Shown one piece after another: positions 63,033-64,000 of a stretch of DNA of 64,000 nt. The stretch comes from Phoma sp. XZ068. Lineage: Eukaryota; Ascomycota; Dothideomycetes; Pleosporales; Didymellaceae. Position 1 is the stretch's first letter, and each line of letters starts with the position of its first letter. The stretch covers positions 1,612,001 through 1,676,000 of the forward strand of contig RBKR01000010.1 of assembly GCA_004835665.1 (NCBI GenBank). Reading direction: 5' to 3'. The notes under the pieces were generated by a model. That model was not told the DNA's origin, ran no database searches, and was given only the letters and a program-made list of their open reading frames with translations. A program made the translations under genes and the position numbers.

Positions 63033-63150
63033 CTAGAAATTAAGCAAGTCGTAGCTCTTATAGCTATTAATAATTAGCATATAGTAGGTGCCTACAGTAT
63101 ATTCCTTTGTATGCGCGTTAAAGTGCATTTTAGACGAGGTGTTCTTAAGG
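63033..63150 (-). mobile_element. Fot1 transposase fragment
   Basis: On the minus strand KMHFNAHTKEYTVGTYYMLIIN can be read against KHFDEHTKARTVGSYRLLVLDG of the intact transposase. It is a short RIP-altered fragment next to the end of relic A, in opposite orientation to it. Confidence 0.6.
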
Positions 63151-64000
63151 TAAACCGAACCTCTTTGGTGACCTGTACCTTTCATAAAGAGGCGTCTTTC
63201 ACTAGGATCTACCGACAAAAACCCTTGACCGGATAACCGGAGGGGTCGACTTTCGGCATGCCTTTAAAACACTCCCGACTGTCCAGTTCGCACGTTAGTT
63301 CCTAGAGAGGTAAAGTACGGCTGTTGTACTACCGGCGCCATCAAGGAACTTGCAAGCGAGAGTATAATGCACGGAAGGGCACGGAGCAAGCGGGCACGGA
63401 GCAAGCGGGCAGAACAACTTCGGCCGTTGCACACTCCGAGCACGGCATATTCCGACCGTGGCATATTCCGTTCCGACTGCGAGCCCGAACTTGGCCGAGA
63501 GTGTGTCGCCGTACATCGAAGCCGTCTTAATCCCGCATCTTCAACCCACTGATTTTTTTTTGTTCCACACCATCCTAATTCAAGACATTTTCTGCGTGTT
63601 CTAACCCAGATGGGTAGGCCAACCATTCCAATGGTTGATTTAGGGGTACGGATTTGTTAGGGACCAGGGCTACAGATTTGCCGCGGATATCTTATCATGG
63701 GTACGGTTGGTTTTTCTCCCAACTACGGTCGTTCTGCAACAACAGATTGGATCTGCTTCAAACTTGGACATATGTTTTGCGACAATAACCCGCATTACCT
63801 GTGCAAGTTGTAGCGAAATCGGCTTTGTAAATCATGGGGGTAGGGTTTAATGTTGTGGTTAGGGTTGCGCTAGCGCGCGGACAACAACTGCATCAACACA
63901 GCAGAACATCAACACTGTAAACACCAACGCAAGAAAGTAACACACTAAATGCACAGCACAGAGCAATTGATTACAGCACACTATGTGCCTGCAAAAGGCT
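63151..64000. other. No gene recognised at window end
   Basis: It contains a 15-bp tandem duplication (GGGCACGGAGCAAGC at 63377-63391 and 63392-63406) and a poly-T run near 63553. Short frames on both strands have no recognisable motif. Confidence 0.45.

Noticed and set aside
63855..63870. Telomere-like TTAGGGTT
   Set aside because: It is a single occurrence with no tandem array, so it is not a telomere.
1..64000. Starship-type giant mobile element
   Set aside because: No tyrosine-recombinase captain (DUF3435-type) gene or element boundary is visible; the large structure is explained by repeat-mediated duplication.
1..64000. tRNA, rRNA or CRISPR features
   Set aside because: No B-box or cloverleaf-like sequence, no rRNA segment and no regularly spaced repeat array were found by eye.

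Overview
This is fungal nuclear DNA. Genes carry short (45-75 bp) GT-AG introns, are spaced by about 0.5-1 kb, and sit among Tad1-type LINEs, Fot1/pogo-type DNA transposons, solo LTRs and AT-rich relics with the C-to-T stop codons expected of repeat-induced point mutation (RIP). The transposon families and the gene types (bZIP with DUF3425, NmrA-like reductase, FAD monooxygenase, type-B carboxylesterase) fit a filamentous ascomycete, most likely a Dothideomycete (Pleosporales). The class is inference; no marker gene proves it.

Layout. 1-5.3 kb: a small two-exon gene, a protein-kinase-like gene and a minisatellite. 5.3-19.5 kb: left arm of a giant inverted duplication (LINE, pogo 5' end, bZIP/DUF3425 gene, reductase gene, frameshifted carboxylesterase, gypsy gag relic, Fot1 relic, solo LTR). 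19.5-35.4 kb: spacer with a broken hypothetical gene, four oxidoreductase genes (NmrA-like, SDR, aldo-keto reductase, zinc-type alcohol dehydrogenase), a secreted cupin, a dead bZIP paralogue and a dead helicase-like gene. 35.4-48.2 kb: right arm, the mirror image of the left. 48.2-52.3 kb: end of the right LINE, pogo 3' end and an intact pogo-like transposon. 52.4-54.1 kb: exonuclease fragment and an FAD monooxygenase. 55.1-63.1 kb: one RIP-degraded Fot1-type element carrying seven later insertions, each with its own target-site duplication. 63.1-64 kb: no gene recognised.

The main structural feature is the inverted duplication. Positions 6676-19478 and 35443-48245 (12,803 bp each) are mirror images; every pair of mirrored positions sums to 54921 and I found no mismatch where I compared them. 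Both ends fall in dispersed repeats. The outer end lies inside LINE ORF2, where two different LINE copies diverge abruptly. The inner end is exactly the edge of a 166-bp solo LTR. The right-arm LTR keeps both target-site duplications, and the right arm sits in a pogo element with both terminal repeats, so the right arm looks like the source and the left arm like the copy, made by ectopic recombination or conversion between repeats.

The single-copy and duplicated genes together look like part of a catabolic or tailoring gene group: two SDR-type reductases, an NmrA-like reductase, an aldo-keto reductase, an alcohol dehydrogenase, an FAD monooxygenase, an esterase, a cupin and a bZIP regulator. 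No polyketide synthase, peptide synthetase, terpene synthase or P450 is visible. A recurring element with core TTAAGCTCATAAGCA lies upstream of two of these genes and near others. The pathway and its substrate cannot be read from the sequence.

Limits: gene models were spliced by eye, and arm identity was judged by constant coordinate sums, identical translations and spot checks, not by a full alignment. An assembly artefact cannot be excluded from sequence alone.
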